Of a stretch of DNA of 36,129 bases, positions 20,116 to 29,826 are shown in pieces. The notes under the pieces are model-generated. The model was not told the DNA's origin and ran no database searches. It worked only from the letters and a program-made list of their open reading frames with translations. This DNA comes from a virus. The stretch covers positions 1 through 36,129 of the IMG/VR virus record IMGVR_UViG_3300009008_000124; one strand, written 5' to 3'. Both the position numbers and the translations under genes were made by a program. Position 1 is the stretch's first letter, and each line of letters starts with the position of its first letter.

Positions 20116-21227
20116 GAATCGTCCTCCCCTTCAAACAAGCAAAAATTTCTGATCAAGGTTTCGAGGTGAACACCAGCCGCGAGGATTGGATCGAAGTATT
20201 TCCCAAAACCCGCAAGCCCTTCATCGTCCAACCAGTATATGGGGTGGGGGCCATCGCCAAGCGGATCGCCAGCCTCCACCAGCGGCTCCCCTAACCCCTC
20301 GGTTACAGTCCCTTCGTTCTGCGCTCCAAAGAGATCTAAAATTTGCCCGTCATATGGCTGGTTGATAGATGCTGTGGGCGGGAAAGAGCCAGCCGGATTG
20401 TACCTTGTTTCACCGTTTGCAGGATCTAGCAAATAACTGGGTGGCACATAAAAAGCATCGGCATCCAAAAGCACTTCTATGTAGCAAGGTTTTCCAAGTG
20501 TCGATCTGAAAACATCGTGTGTGCTAGGAACGAAAAACGAAGTCCATTGAGCAGACAAAGAGTTTGTCTCTTCTTCGCCGTAAACCCCAGGTGAAGGCTC
20601 GTTCATAACAAACGGCAAAAGCTCAAGAGTGCAAACGGGCTCATCCCCAGTTGCAAGGGAGTTTTGAGCCTCTCCCCAAAGTGGATCGCTCATGTCCTCA
20701 ATCTCCCAATAGGACGTTGGTATAGGAGCAAATTGCAACACGTTATAGCTTCCCGCCGAAGTGCTTTGGGGAGGCCCCACGGTGTATAGGATTTTGGAAA
20801 CGTGCTTTTGGCTTCCGTCTGCTCTTTTCAGCGTGTAACGCAATCTAACAAAGCGCCCGATCCAGTTGCAATCCAAAACATCGCCGCTTTTTTTGATGAA
20901 CATATGCGGCTGGGAAAAGTCGGTTGCTGGCAACAAAGACATTGAGCTGTAGAATGGGTGTAGATGCTCACCTGTAACGATTCCAGTTATGGACTTAGCC
21001 GCTGGCGAAGCCCTAAAAGCAAGCTCTAGCATGGCCCAAGTGCAGCCAAGTGTTCCTCTATATCCGTAGGCAACGCAACGCAACGCTTGCCGCCACACAT
21101 CTCTTTTTATGCTCGACGGTCTTCGAAAACCGAAAAATTCTGTAAGCTCGTCAAACGCCCATCCCTCAGCTTTTGTGATGAGCGTGTCACGCAATGCAAT
21201 TTCAGATTGTGACAAAGGGTTGAGCAT
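20112..21227 (-). CDS. Tail/baseplate protein, unknown
   Basis: This 371-residue protein has a helical N terminus (about 1-75, including DTLITKAEGWAFDELTEFFG and RDVWRQALRCVAYG), reminiscent of baseplate wedge attachment regions, and then beta-rich, Pro/Gly-rich segments. The C terminus is acidic (EGEDDS). The start overlaps the preceding stop as TAATG. It lies between large tail proteins and the lysis cluster. No family is recognised with certainty. Confidence 0.6.
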   Translation of the reverse strand: MLNPLSQSEIALRDTLITKAEGWAFDELTEFFGFRRPSSIKRDVWRQALRCVAYGYRGTLGCTWAMLELAFRASPAAKSITGIVTGEHLHPFYSSMSLLPATDFSQPHMFIKKSGDVLDCNWIGRFVRLRYTLKRADGSQKHVSKILYTVGPPQSTSAGSYNVLQFAPIPTSYWEIEDMSDPLWGEAQNSLATGDEPVCTLELLPFVMNEPSPGVYGEEETNSLSAQWTSFFVPSTHDVFRSTLGKPCYIEVLLDADAFYVPPSYLLDPANGETRYNPAGSFPPTASINQPYDGQILDLFGAQNEGTVTEGLGEPLVEAGDPLGDGPHPIYWLDDEGLAGFGKYFDPILAAGVHLETLIRNFCLFEGEDDS

Positions 21228-22033
21228 TACAAAATCCCGTTGGTTCCGTCGCCCTCTTTTGTGGCAGTCAAAAAATCAAAAGAGCGAGGCGTTAAAATAT
21301 TTTTTTGGTTGAGTGTCACGATCTGGTGAGCTGGTTGCACATGGTTAGGCTTATCGCTTGGTGTAACATCCCTGAAACTTGCGTGCGTTTTCGACTTGTA
21401 AACATATTCAATGTTCCCGATGAAAACAGATCCTTTATCGGGAAAGCCTAACGTGCTTTCTACAAAAATGTGAGTGTCATCAGGTGACACATCTTGCATC
21501 AATATAGTTTCTGGTCTTCCGGTGAACTCTTGAATAAGTTGACCAGCGGCCCTTGAAATAGCTTTAAACATACCGTGCCGCCATTCGTTGCCAAGTGCAA
21601 CGTCTACGGTTGGTGACGTAAAGGAAAAGCTGGCCGACGTTCGATAATAAGAAGTCACGCCGCTCATCGTAGACTCTAGCACACCGCCTATGAAGCCTTG
21701 ATCGGTGACATCACAAACAACCGTGCAATTCCTCTGAGGTATAAGTGGTGGGTTAAACCACACCTTCACGGTTTGATTGGTCAATGCTTTGGTTGCGTAA
21801 ATTTGCGAAGCTGTGGGATCTTTTGACGTGTAATAAAACGTGTTGCTTGACGACGGCGTTGTGGTGACGCTTGAGTCAGTGTTGTACACGTCCCAATGCT
21901 GGGCAGAAATTTTATCGAAGTCTGTTATGGCTTGGGCAAAAGTTACCACCGCTTCCGTTGTGTCGCTTATTGCAACACTGGAAAAACCGTCTGCGTGATT
22001 GTTGCCGAGAATCCCTTCGTAAGTTGCCCCCAT
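21227..22033 (-). CDS. Tail protein with FP..G.v.IGNIEYVY beta module
   Basis: Of 268 residues, the C-terminal part (about 185-235) includes IFVESTLGFPDKGSVFIGN and IEYVYKSKTHASFRDVTPS. This is the common phage tail module that follows the pattern strand-FP-x2-G-strand-IG-x-E-x-Y. The N-terminal 120 residues are Ser/Thr-rich beta. GGAGAG precedes the ATG. It is probably a structural component of the baseplate or fibre network. Confidence 0.6.
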   Translation of the reverse strand: MGATYEGILGNNHADGFSSVAISDTTEAVVTFAQAITDFDKISAQHWDVYNTDSSVTTTPSSSNTFYYTSKDPTASQIYATKALTNQTVKVWFNPPLIPQRNCTVVCDVTDQGFIGGVLESTMSGVTSYYRTSASFSFTSPTVDVALGNEWRHGMFKAISRAAGQLIQEFTGRPETILMQDVSPDDTHIFVESTLGFPDKGSVFIGNIEYVYKSKTHASFRDVTPSDKPNHVQPAHQIVTLNQKNILTPRSFDFLTATKEGDGTNGIL

Positions 22034-22035
22034 GT

Positions 22036-22698
22036 TTAACCGCTCTCCGTTTCCGAATCGTAGCCAAGCATTTCCTCAAATCTGAGTGTCCTTTGTCCGG
22101 CTTCAAATATGAGTGGCCACCTGTTTCTGATAGCGTAAACCTCTTGCGATCTGTTTCGCCAAACAACCCTAAAAATATTTTCTATTTTTATCTTTTCTGG
22201 ATTGCCTGGATTGTGCAATTCGAGATCGTAAATTCCAGGCGGTAAAGATGGGATCACAAAACGCAACTGTGTTCCCGCCGTTGGCATGGTAACGCCCGCC
22301 ACTGTTGACTTTACGACATTTGTGTAAACGTTATCCAAGAGCCCAGGAACGGGGCTGTTGCAATAGAGCAAAGAGTCTGTGGCTTGCGGAAAAACTTGAT
22401 CGGTTTCGCTGTGGATGCACTTGACTTTCCACGGGCCAATCTCTGGCCAATCGGCAATGAGCAAAGCAATGCTCCCGCCATCGTCGGGGATCAAAGTTGT
22501 CCCGAACCAAGAAATGTGATCCGATTTTAACGGTGAAGGCTCCCCGAAGCCCCATTCTTCTGAATCTCCAGCCCATGCGGTTGGTTCTGGATCTCCAAAA
22601 CCCCAATCAAAATGATCGGCAAACACCGCAAGCTCATTACCCGAAGGGCCAAGCGAAGTGTCGGGGGTTGTCCCTGATGGAGATCCAAATCCAAACAC
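22036..22698 (-). CDS. Tail protein with IPT/TIG-like domain
   Basis: GTG 22698 follows the previous stop by 3 nt with GGAG 8 nt upstream. The 220-residue product starts with two GFGDPEP/GFGEPSP repeats (about 30-55). A beta region follows with TQLRFVIPSLPPGIYDLELH, typical of IPT/TIG Ig-like domains in phage tails. The C-terminal part is helical/basic (RNRWPLIFEAGQRTLRFEE). Structural role inferred. Confidence 0.6.
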   Translation of the reverse strand: MFGFGSPSGTTPDTSLGPSGNELAVFADHFDWGFGDPEPTAWAGDSEEWGFGEPSPLKSDHISWFGTTLIPDDGGSIALLIADWPEIGPWKVKCIHSETDQVFPQATDSLLYCNSPVPGLLDNVYTNVVKSTVAGVTMPTAGTQLRFVIPSLPPGIYDLELHNPGNPEKIKIENIFRVVWRNRSQEVYAIRNRWPLIFEAGQRTLRFEEMLGYDSETESG

Positions 22699-22701
22699 GT
22701 A

Positions 22702-24927
22702 TCAGCTCCAACCGCTCTGCGATGAGTCAAACGCAAGCTCCGTTGACCTGCGCTTGTACTGCCAGAAATGGATATGCACATACGCCTCGCCTCCCGTTGT
22801 CAGTGAGCTTTGAAGCGTTGCCCCAGTGTTCAGAATGTGCGGTGCTGGGGCTGTGGGGTGGAGATCCATTTCTATCGCGCCCTGTCTCGCAAGTATGACA
22901 ATGAGCGGCCAAACAATGGTTCCACCGGAAACCGTTTGCGTGTACGGATTCGCAATTATCGTTTGCCCCGATGACTGTAGAGCTGCGCCTTTGCCTGTAG
23001 ATCTGCAAGTGTTAAAAGTAACAGTAAAAATACTGCCTGTGGACACGAGCTGAAGCGTCGCAGGGAATTTCATTTTCACAGCCATGCGATAGCCAGCCGG
23101 GAGCCGGAATCCCAGGTTATCGTTTTTCAGAATTGTTCCCGGTGTCGTTGCCGCTGTGGTAAAGCCAATCCCGCCAGAGCTGGCCCAGCTATACATTGGG
23201 TGAGCACTGTTTATGGCTGTGGATATTGCTACATAATTTGCTGCAATATTTGCCTTCCCAGGCGGCAGAACGTAGATCTCAAAAGTTACCGCGTCCGATG
23301 TCGAAATTGCACCGAGGTTAGCGCTTGCGTGCTGGTACTCAACTTCCCACCCCTCTATGATCATGTCTTGGCGAAAAGGCCCACACGATGGCACCATCGT
23401 TGCGGCTGTCCATACTGATTGCCCACTATCTACTCCATAAGAAGCCGCGTCTTCGCCAAACATGATCCATGCTTCTTCGCTCGCTGTGTAGTTTTGACCA
23501 TAGAGAACTCCGATCCCTCTAACAGCATCTACGCCTGGATAGGCAAGCTGTGTTCCGAGCGTTTGGCCGCCGAGCTGTGGGAACGGGTCTGATGCAAGTT
23601 CGGTGTCTACTCTTTGTCCGCGAAGCAAATTCGATCCAAAAGATCGTGATGAAAGTTTACGCCCAAGTGCGGGGTAGGGTGGTGTCCACGCTGTGGTGCT
23701 GTGTCCTAGCCCCGGTGAGGCAATGTTGAGATCCATAACCAACGGTTCAAAAGTTGCTGGTGTGTTGCTTTGTGCATCATCAGAAAGGAAAGGCGTTTTC
23801 ACTTCTATAAATGCGTCTTTGATTATGATCGGACCTTCGTCGTAATAAGTTGCATCGGGCCAGGGCAAGCGCATCGTAATCATATTTTGTAAGCTAAGCC
23901 CCGCTATAACATTGGGGTTCCCCGCATCACGCAGATCGTCTGCTGTAATCTTTGCCACAGCATAGCGCATCACCCCCGGCGATATGATTTCTTGGTGCAG
24001 CGGGATCGTTGTTTGGTTGTATTTTTGCTGCGCGCCCTGACTGCTTCTAAGCACAACACTTTGCACATCCAGATCGTCCCGCTCGTGCGTGGATAGTGCG
24101 CAAGAGCTTTCGTTGTAACGCACGTCACGGATCTTGTTCGTGCGTAAACTTCCCGAAGGCTCATAAGTGTGTGTTGTAATTTCCAACCGCCCAGCGTTCG
24201 GGGAAAATAAAAGAGTGCTTCCCGCGGGGGAAAAGATTATTTGTGCAGCATCTTGATCGTGACTGAGCGAAGCCACAAAAAGAGATTCTGTTCCACTTAG
24301 GCCCGAAGCACTTTCTGTCCAAGCAACAAACTTCGCATCTTCCGCACTCGCACCCGTGGAAGAAGCCCCTTGAAGTGCATTGTCCGGTAAGCTGGCGACA
24401 AGCGTATCACCGTAAGAATCCGTAGCCGCAACCAACGCATCCAAAAACTTTTGCATGATTGTTGCGTCCGTGTCGCTTGTCGTGAGGTTCGCACTTACCG
24501 TCACGCTTTGCATCGCAGCGTTTCCGCTCGTATCCGTTTGACGGTATTTCAAAATTATCCCAACAGTTGCCGGAAGAGCCGCAGCCGCAATGCTTTGAGA
24601 AACCTCCAAAATGTTGATAGTGTGCGCTGCCGCGTTCACCAACAAATAACTTTCACCTGCTTCTTCGTTGCTGCCCTCCGCTGCTGAAAAAGTGGGTGTC
24701 GTATAGTCTCTGTGGAACTCTGCAACTTCTCCAATTGGAACATTTGTGTTGTGGGGGATCCTCGTTCCTTGTGCATCTCGGAATGTTCCGGCCCCGTAAA
24801 TGCCTTTGAGGATAGGGTGCGCCGTCCCGCTCAGTGTAAGAGAAGAAGTCTTTTGACCGCGTTTTTTCAGCGCGTCAATCAGCTTCGCATTACTCGCCGC
24901 GTATGCGTTTGCTACAGTCCATGCCAT
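22702..24927 (-). CDS. Large tail/baseplate structural protein, unknown
   Basis: This 741-residue protein starts with a short helix (MAWTVANAYAASNAKLIDAL) and is then beta-rich, with Thr, Ser, Ala and Gly dominant. The first third contains FHRDYTTPT (about 69-77), which is encoded by the 35-bp element shared with the nuclease gene. The middle has many Asp/Asn and Tyr residues; the C-terminal 250 residues include lectin-like YRMAVKMKFPATLQLVSTGS. No enzymatic motif is seen. It follows other large tail genes, so a fibre or baseplate rim protein is likely. Confidence 0.65.
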   Translation of the reverse strand: MAWTVANAYAASNAKLIDALKKRGQKTSSLTLSGTAHPILKGIYGAGTFRDAQGTRIPHNTNVPIGEVAEFHRDYTTPTFSAAEGSNEEAGESYLLVNAAAHTINILEVSQSIAAAALPATVGIILKYRQTDTSGNAAMQSVTVSANLTTSDTDATIMQKFLDALVAATDSYGDTLVASLPDNALQGASSTGASAEDAKFVAWTESASGLSGTESLFVASLSHDQDAAQIIFSPAGSTLLFSPNAGRLEITTHTYEPSGSLRTNKIRDVRYNESSCALSTHERDDLDVQSVVLRSSQGAQQKYNQTTIPLHQEIISPGVMRYAVAKITADDLRDAGNPNVIAGLSLQNMITMRLPWPDATYYDEGPIIIKDAFIEVKTPFLSDDAQSNTPATFEPLVMDLNIASPGLGHSTTAWTPPYPALGRKLSSRSFGSNLLRGQRVDTELASDPFPQLGGQTLGTQLAYPGVDAVRGIGVLYGQNYTASEEAWIMFGEDAASYGVDSGQSVWTAATMVPSCGPFRQDMIIEGWEVEYQHASANLGAISTSDAVTFEIYVLPPGKANIAANYVAISTAINSAHPMYSWASSGGIGFTTAATTPGTILKNDNLGFRLPAGYRMAVKMKFPATLQLVSTGSIFTVTFNTCRSTGKGAALQSSGQTIIANPYTQTVSGGTIVWPLIVILARQGAIEMDLHPTAPAPHILNTGATLQSSLTTGGEAYVHIHFWQYKRRSTELAFDSSQSGWS
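24689..24723. repeat. 35-bp element shared with the nuclease gene, copy 2
   Basis: It matches 6725-6759 at 32 of 35 positions by eye, same orientation and same reading frame, and encodes FHRDY-x-TPT in a tail protein. Confidence 0.75.
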
Positions 24928-24928
24928 T

Positions 24929-26146
24929 TTAGATCACCCTTCTCAGAATCACGTTGACGGAAATTCCACTTGCCCGAAGCTCTTCGCTGGGCGCGGTCAA
25001 CACACGAAAACACAAAAAGTCATTGCCGCCCGTGAGCTGCCCTATGGAGCTGGCGCTTGTGTTGTGACTTGCCCAATCATCCCAGTGCGGTGTGAACGGC
25101 ACAACAGCCGCAGAAGATGTTTGCGTTGCAGACAAAGCCCGCATACCGAAAGGGCTGGTGCTAAGCTGCGTGCAAATCGTTGTAGATGTCACGCTTGCGT
25201 ATGTGCCAACGGCCAAGTCAAAACTATAGATATCTGGTTTTGTGCCCGCGTGGTTGAAATGGACCCCATAGCTGATAACTTCCCAATCCTTCAGCGTCCC
25301 TGGCGGCATGTGCCACACAAACATGGGTGTCACAGCGTTTTGGTACATGGGGCCATTGTTGACAAACGGTGTCAAACCGTCCTTCTCATGATAAGTGTGG
25401 GTGGCGTGTGCCGACAAAAACGCTAGATCCTTCGTCATCATCGTCGGCGGGCTTGAGCTTCCTGCCTCGGCAAGCACCACCCCAGGGTTCGCGGAAGTTG
25501 CGAGATCGATATCTCCACCGTGGTGCTTGTGCAAAATAGAATGCGCTGTCCCATGACTGGCGTATGGTGTATTGGCACCGCTGGTGGCCGGATCGTCTGC
25601 ATACCCGCCTTGTACAAGCGCGTGTAAATCCGGCCCCGTTGCGTGATCGTTGTCACCGTGATCTAAAATGTTGTGAGGGGCAACGGTGGCAGAGAAGTTT
25701 TCTATAGCGTCTGCCCAAGCGTAGATGTCGTTGAACCAATTTCTTTCCCCAGCCGCTGGCTTTTGTATTCGCTGGATCGCAGAAAGGACGCGGATCACAA
25801 CGAACGCGGAGCTTGGGGCTTTTAGTGGATCGGCTTCGCTCGTGGCCCCGCTCGATGCATCCGTGGCAACAAGGAAAAGTCTGTAGTTTCCCCATATGTC
25901 CACATTTTGCAAAGTGGGGTTCTGTGCGGTTGAGCTTGCAAAGGTGGCTGTGCTGGATGCTGGCTTTGCCATCAAGTACCACTGGTAAGTGTATGTTGCG
26001 CCAGGGGTTGCACTGTCGTACCCGACGCCATAAACAGATCTCGACGTTGGCAAAGAAACACCGGAGGCATTGAGATCGATTGTCACATCTTCCGCTGGAA
26101 CACTTAACGGGTTAGCGTTTCCCGATGCATAAGCGATAATGGCCAT
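24929..26146 (-). CDS. Tail fibre-like protein with PKD/Ig-like N terminus
   Basis: In this 405-residue protein residues about 20-120 look like a PKD/Ig-like domain (TYTYQWYLMAKPASSTA, DIWGNYRLFLVATDAS). The centre (about 155-245) is His/Gly/Asp-rich (HNILDHGDNDHATG, HSILHKHHGGDIDL), a composition seen in metal-binding fibre shafts. The last strand reads SVNVILRRVI, similar to the end of the next upstream protein (YITVLAERVIL). The start is ATG 26146, sharing TAATG with the upstream gene. Confidence 0.65.
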   Translation of the reverse strand: MAIIAYASGNANPLSVPAEDVTIDLNASGVSLPTSRSVYGVGYDSATPGATYTYQWYLMAKPASSTATFASSTAQNPTLQNVDIWGNYRLFLVATDASSGATSEADPLKAPSSAFVVIRVLSAIQRIQKPAAGERNWFNDIYAWADAIENFSATVAPHNILDHGDNDHATGPDLHALVQGGYADDPATSGANTPYASHGTAHSILHKHHGGDIDLATSANPGVVLAEAGSSSPPTMMTKDLAFLSAHATHTYHEKDGLTPFVNNGPMYQNAVTPMFVWHMPPGTLKDWEVISYGVHFNHAGTKPDIYSFDLAVGTYASVTSTTICTQLSTSPFGMRALSATQTSSAAVVPFTPHWDDWASHNTSASSIGQLTGGNDFLCFRVLTAPSEELRASGISVNVILRRVI

Positions 26147-28227
26147 TACAAGATCACCCTTTCTGCAAGCACTGTGATGTAATAATCATGCCGCGTGTCT
26201 TCCTCGGTCCAGGCTTTGCCAAAGTCCACGGAAAAGTTGCCGACCTCTGTAGTGGCTCCACCGTCAGATTCGAGGTTTGCGGTAACATCAGTCACAACCT
26301 CAAGATCCACGGGATCGTCTATATTATCACCTGTTACATTTATACTAACACTTAGATTTTGCGATCCCGTTACCTCATTTAAAACCGACATTGAGCTTTG
26401 CGCCGTGTAAACCGCAAACTGGGTGTCCGTTAGTGGGGCAACATACGCAACGGGCATTTTATGCGAAGCATTGACGATCCCATTTGTTGTAGAAAACGGG
26501 TTTTGTGTAATCTGGACAGACAAGATTTTGTACCCATTTCTAATTTTCCAAGTGTAGTATGATCCCACGTCCTCGCTGTTGCCTTGTGCAACAAAGGTTA
26601 ATCCGAAGCCGTCAAAAGTTGGGTTGGTCGTTCCTGCCGTCGTTGAGAGTTTGCCAGCCGCCGCGACAAAGCACCCTTTCAACGAGTCGGTTCCTCCTAT
26701 CTCTCGCCGCACATGGCGCACAGTTTCAAGGTGCTGCTCATCGGTTCGCTTTGTCAAAGCTGCGATGCTTCCCCGAAGCTGCAAAAGCCCGCCCGTGTCT
26801 GTGGGGAGAGCGTACCAAGGCCGCCCCTCGCTCCTCGTGCCCATCAGATCTACATTATTGACGCCTTCATCACCGCCCTCGTTACCAAAAGCGTTCGGCC
26901 CTTCAACCTCCGTCTGGCTATCCAAAATCATTGAAATTTGACGGCGCATAAGGTGCATGACTTGGGGAATGCCAAGCCTCCACAATGCGTATGAGTCAAC
27001 ATTCAAGCCTTCGTCGCCAAGGCTCACCCAGCCTTTTTCCGCAAGCTCACCGTAAACGTGACTCTCGTTGTCCGGCAAATTGTTCGCCGCATCAAGCTCG
27101 GAAGAGCCGCCTTTGTTTTGATCCCATAGTCGATAAAAAGATCCTGGGTAGGGGTATCGGGCTTTTGAAGTCGTGCTGCCTACGTGTGTAGGCTGGTTTC
27201 CAGCGCCATCGCCGCCAACAAAATCCATATTTGGGGGCGCGGTGGCTTGTGAGATCCAATCCCCCCGCGCAATGTTTGAAAGCACGGCCCCATTATTTGC
27301 AAAAGGGGCACTCTCGGTTTCTGCAACTCCCGTGGCGGTTGAGCCTGGGCCATGCGGTTTGGGCTTTGCAAGAAACATAGACGCTTCGGGGCTTGTTCCT
27401 GACTCGCTGGAGAATTTTGCAACACCCTGCCCCGTTGGTGTGGTTGTGTCGGTCTGCGTCCCGTCGCCAACGTCGCCGTTTAAAAAGTGATTGTCCCAAA
27501 CATAGATCGGGTTCAAAACAAAACTGGTGGGAACCTTGGCCCCAGCCGCTCCAGTTTCCGATCCGCTGCTGGCGTAGATCCAAGAAACAATTCGGCCAAT
27601 AGGCACCCACTGCAAGTCACCCGTGGTAGGCTTTGTGCTCTTAAATTTAAAACGAGATCTAACACGGTTCCTTGTCATCATTGTGATGGGTTTTTCAACC
27701 CCGTCGGCAACGCTCCATTCTCTCCTTGCGTCTTGATCGGTGTCCTGAAAATATGGCTGCGCCCACAAAATAGGCATGGACAACTTGCCGTTTGCTACAG
27801 CCCCGCCATGAACACTCTCGGTCCCATAAAGTGCTGCTGGATCGCTGTTGCTTGTTGCCACATCAACCCACTCGGAATAGGCAGAGTTCCAATTCACCCC
27901 CTCATCGGATTCGCCCTCATCGTTTGGATTGAAGGAAACAACTTTGCCGAAATATCGCTTGGGAACGCTCACCGTGGTGTTGTTTGTTTGTCTTCGAAGC
28001 TGCTCCTCAAGCTGCGGTTCGCACCAGTAATATTGAAAAGACTTCAAAAAAACCGTGGTGTCAGGGTTCGTGCTGTCGTGCGCAAACTCAATGCTGGTAA
28101 GCGCGCCCGCACTATTCCCCATTATGCCACCGATGCATTCCCCCACATACTGGTAGACCATGCTTTGCAAGGAGTTCGCGTCAACTAGATCTAACCTTTC
28201 ATGCGCTTGAAATCTTACTTTATCCAT
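26146..28227 (-). CDS. Large baseplate/tail structural protein, unknown
   Basis: This 693-residue protein begins with MDKVRFQAHERLDLVDAN, then a short helix, and is beta-rich afterwards with many Asn, Asp, Gly and Thr. The centre has Trp/Tyr-rich blocks (EWVDVATSNSD, LMGTRSEGRPWYAL). The C-terminal 90 residues resemble an Ig-like beta domain ending YITVLAERVIL. It follows the J-like protein directly, the place where baseplate-to-fibre connector genes lie in contractile-tail phages. GAGGATG precedes the ATG. Confidence 0.6.
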   Translation of the reverse strand: MDKVRFQAHERLDLVDANSLQSMVYQYVGECIGGIMGNSAGALTSIEFAHDSTNPDTTVFLKSFQYYWCEPQLEEQLRRQTNNTTVSVPKRYFGKVVSFNPNDEGESDEGVNWNSAYSEWVDVATSNSDPAALYGTESVHGGAVANGKLSMPILWAQPYFQDTDQDARREWSVADGVEKPITMMTRNRVRSRFKFKSTKPTTGDLQWVPIGRIVSWIYASSGSETGAAGAKVPTSFVLNPIYVWDNHFLNGDVGDGTQTDTTTPTGQGVAKFSSESGTSPEASMFLAKPKPHGPGSTATGVAETESAPFANNGAVLSNIARGDWISQATAPPNMDFVGGDGAGNQPTHVGSTTSKARYPYPGSFYRLWDQNKGGSSELDAANNLPDNESHVYGELAEKGWVSLGDEGLNVDSYALWRLGIPQVMHLMRRQISMILDSQTEVEGPNAFGNEGGDEGVNNVDLMGTRSEGRPWYALPTDTGGLLQLRGSIAALTKRTDEQHLETVRHVRREIGGTDSLKGCFVAAAGKLSTTAGTTNPTFDGFGLTFVAQGNSEDVGSYYTWKIRNGYKILSVQITQNPFSTTNGIVNASHKMPVAYVAPLTDTQFAVYTAQSSMSVLNEVTGSQNLSVSINVTGDNIDDPVDLEVVTDVTANLESDGGATTEVGNFSVDFGKAWTEEDTRHDYYITVLAERVIL

Positions 28228-28229
28228 TT

Positions 28230-29759
28230 TTATTCATCCTCTGCCGCTGGGACTATGGTGATGTTACTTTCCGTCATGCGCCAAGCTGTGAAGTGATCTG
28301 TAGCTGGATCGTCTGCTTTTAGGTAACCGGATTCGGGCTCATAAATGTTTACTGACACCAGTTTTGGGTTATTCATCAACCTATCAATAAGTTGTGAAAC
28401 AAAGAAAGTGTCTCCAGGCCCTAAGCCCTGAAAGAATGAGACAGTCTCATTGATAACGTCTTCGGAAACATTTGAAAGCGCAATGTGCGACTTTGGCAAA
28501 ACATGGATGTCCAAAGACATATCTTCGCTTTTTGCTGGCCGAACCAGCACCCGCGTACCTGCCGCCCTCCACCCAGGTTGTTCAACTGGGTTGCTTGTGC
28601 TCCCTTCGACTACTCTTTGCAGATTCGCCACAAGCCCCGTATAAACCTCATACTTCAACGTGTCGTCGTCCGTGCTGCCAATTTGCCAAGTGTCTCCTGG
28701 CGTCAAAACACCTTTTGGAAAGTAAATCAAACCGCGTTCGTGTAATGACATATAGGTTTGGCCCAAGGCGTTATCGTGAACTTCGTAATTGACATTGCCG
28801 CCGCTGTCTGTAAATTTTATTTTCTTGATCGGCTCCGTTGCTGGGCTCTCATGAAACAAAATAGTTTGCCCGTGCGAAGGCACCACGCCCGTTGTAACGC
28901 GCCCTGCTTTTTTGTTGTCTTCCAGCCCAGAGCCATCGTCCACCACTAGCCAACTAATCCCCGGCGTTCCTGGCTTTTCATGACACCTAGAAAAAATTGC
29001 ACGCGATCCGCTTGGATCTTCAAACTGCAACGCCATAAACTCCAGCGCCGAAGGTTGGCACCGCGCCAAGCTGGACAAGTATGCAATGATTCGATTTTTT
29101 AATTGCTCATCCGATTCGCGGTTGAACCCGTTCCGCAAAGCGCCCGTTGAGTCTTGATTGACAGTAGATCCGGCGGCTGGGGCACCGTTGTCCACAGACA
29201 AAACATCATCGGGCGCTGACACGATCCTTGTGATCGTTTCCTTGTCACAATTCCCTTCGGGGCCAGCCACCGTGCATTTTATATAGACTTGATCGACAAT
29301 TTGCGTGCCTGGGACATTGTTTGCAACGTCCGGCGATCCGGCAAACAAAACATCATCCGTTGTGACGTATGTGATCGCTGGATTGTCTTCGCGCCCAAAA
29401 ACAGATCCAGCGGGGAGCGTGAACGGATCTAGAAAATTCGTGCCGCTAGAAGCCGTTAGGTTCTTGCGCTGTACTGTCAACACCGCGCCTTGTGCAAACG
29501 TCTTCCCGTGCCGAGTGAGCCCAGCCAGAGGCATCTCAGAAGCACGCTCATCCAACTCCGCGCCCGTTACGTTTTTCAGGAAAAAGCTATCTCGAATCCG
29601 CTTCAAACGAATTTCTGAGAGATTCAGTTCCTCGCCTATCGCGGCGAGAATTTGCAGCAAAGTGGAGCCCTCTGACAAATCCGTCAAATCGGTTCTGGCA
29701 ATGACACGCGCTGCCATTGATTGTATCAAACTTCTCGAATCTCGCGGCACGTATGACAT
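28230..29759 (-). CDS. Baseplate J-like wedge protein
   Basis: In this 509-residue protein residues about 20-90 (SEGSTLLQILAAIGEELNL, FLKNVTGAELDERASEM) match the N terminus of the baseplate J family (P2 gpJ / T4 gp6-like). GFNRESDEQLKNRIIAYL at about 215 is the family's internal helix. It would form the wedge ring of the baseplate. GAGAGG precedes ATG 29759. The family is usually 300-500 residues, so length is normal to slightly long. Confidence 0.88.
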   Translation of the reverse strand: MSYVPRDSRSLIQSMAARVIARTDLTDLSEGSTLLQILAAIGEELNLSEIRLKRIRDSFFLKNVTGAELDERASEMPLAGLTRHGKTFAQGAVLTVQRKNLTASSGTNFLDPFTLPAGSVFGREDNPAITYVTTDDVLFAGSPDVANNVPGTQIVDQVYIKCTVAGPEGNCDKETITRIVSAPDDVLSVDNGAPAAGSTVNQDSTGALRNGFNRESDEQLKNRIIAYLSSLARCQPSALEFMALQFEDPSGSRAIFSRCHEKPGTPGISWLVVDDGSGLEDNKKAGRVTTGVVPSHGQTILFHESPATEPIKKIKFTDSGGNVNYEVHDNALGQTYMSLHERGLIYFPKGVLTPGDTWQIGSTDDDTLKYEVYTGLVANLQRVVEGSTSNPVEQPGWRAAGTRVLVRPAKSEDMSLDIHVLPKSHIALSNVSEDVINETVSFFQGLGPGDTFFVSQLIDRLMNNPKLVSVNIYEPESGYLKADDPATDHFTAWRMTESNITIVPAAEDE

Positions 29760-29826
29760 TTTTAAAACCTCTCGCGTGACATCTTACTCAAAATTCAGCT
29801 CTTCGTCCATGATTCTTTTTGCACCA
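29760..29826. other. Short gap between baseplate genes
   Basis: This 67-nt gap holds the J-like ribosome binding site and an eight-codon frame (MDEELNFE) on the minus strand with no clear Shine-Dalgarno. Nothing else is seen. Confidence 0.5.

Noticed and set aside
6725-24723. Diversity-generating retroelement explaining the shared 35-bp stretch
   Set aside because: No reverse transcriptase is seen, and the differences are not adenine-specific in a template/variable pattern.
27487-28188. 233-codon plus-strand frame
   Set aside because: It is antisense to the 693-aa tail gene; composition (Cys, Pro, Arg scattered) is typical of a shadow frame.
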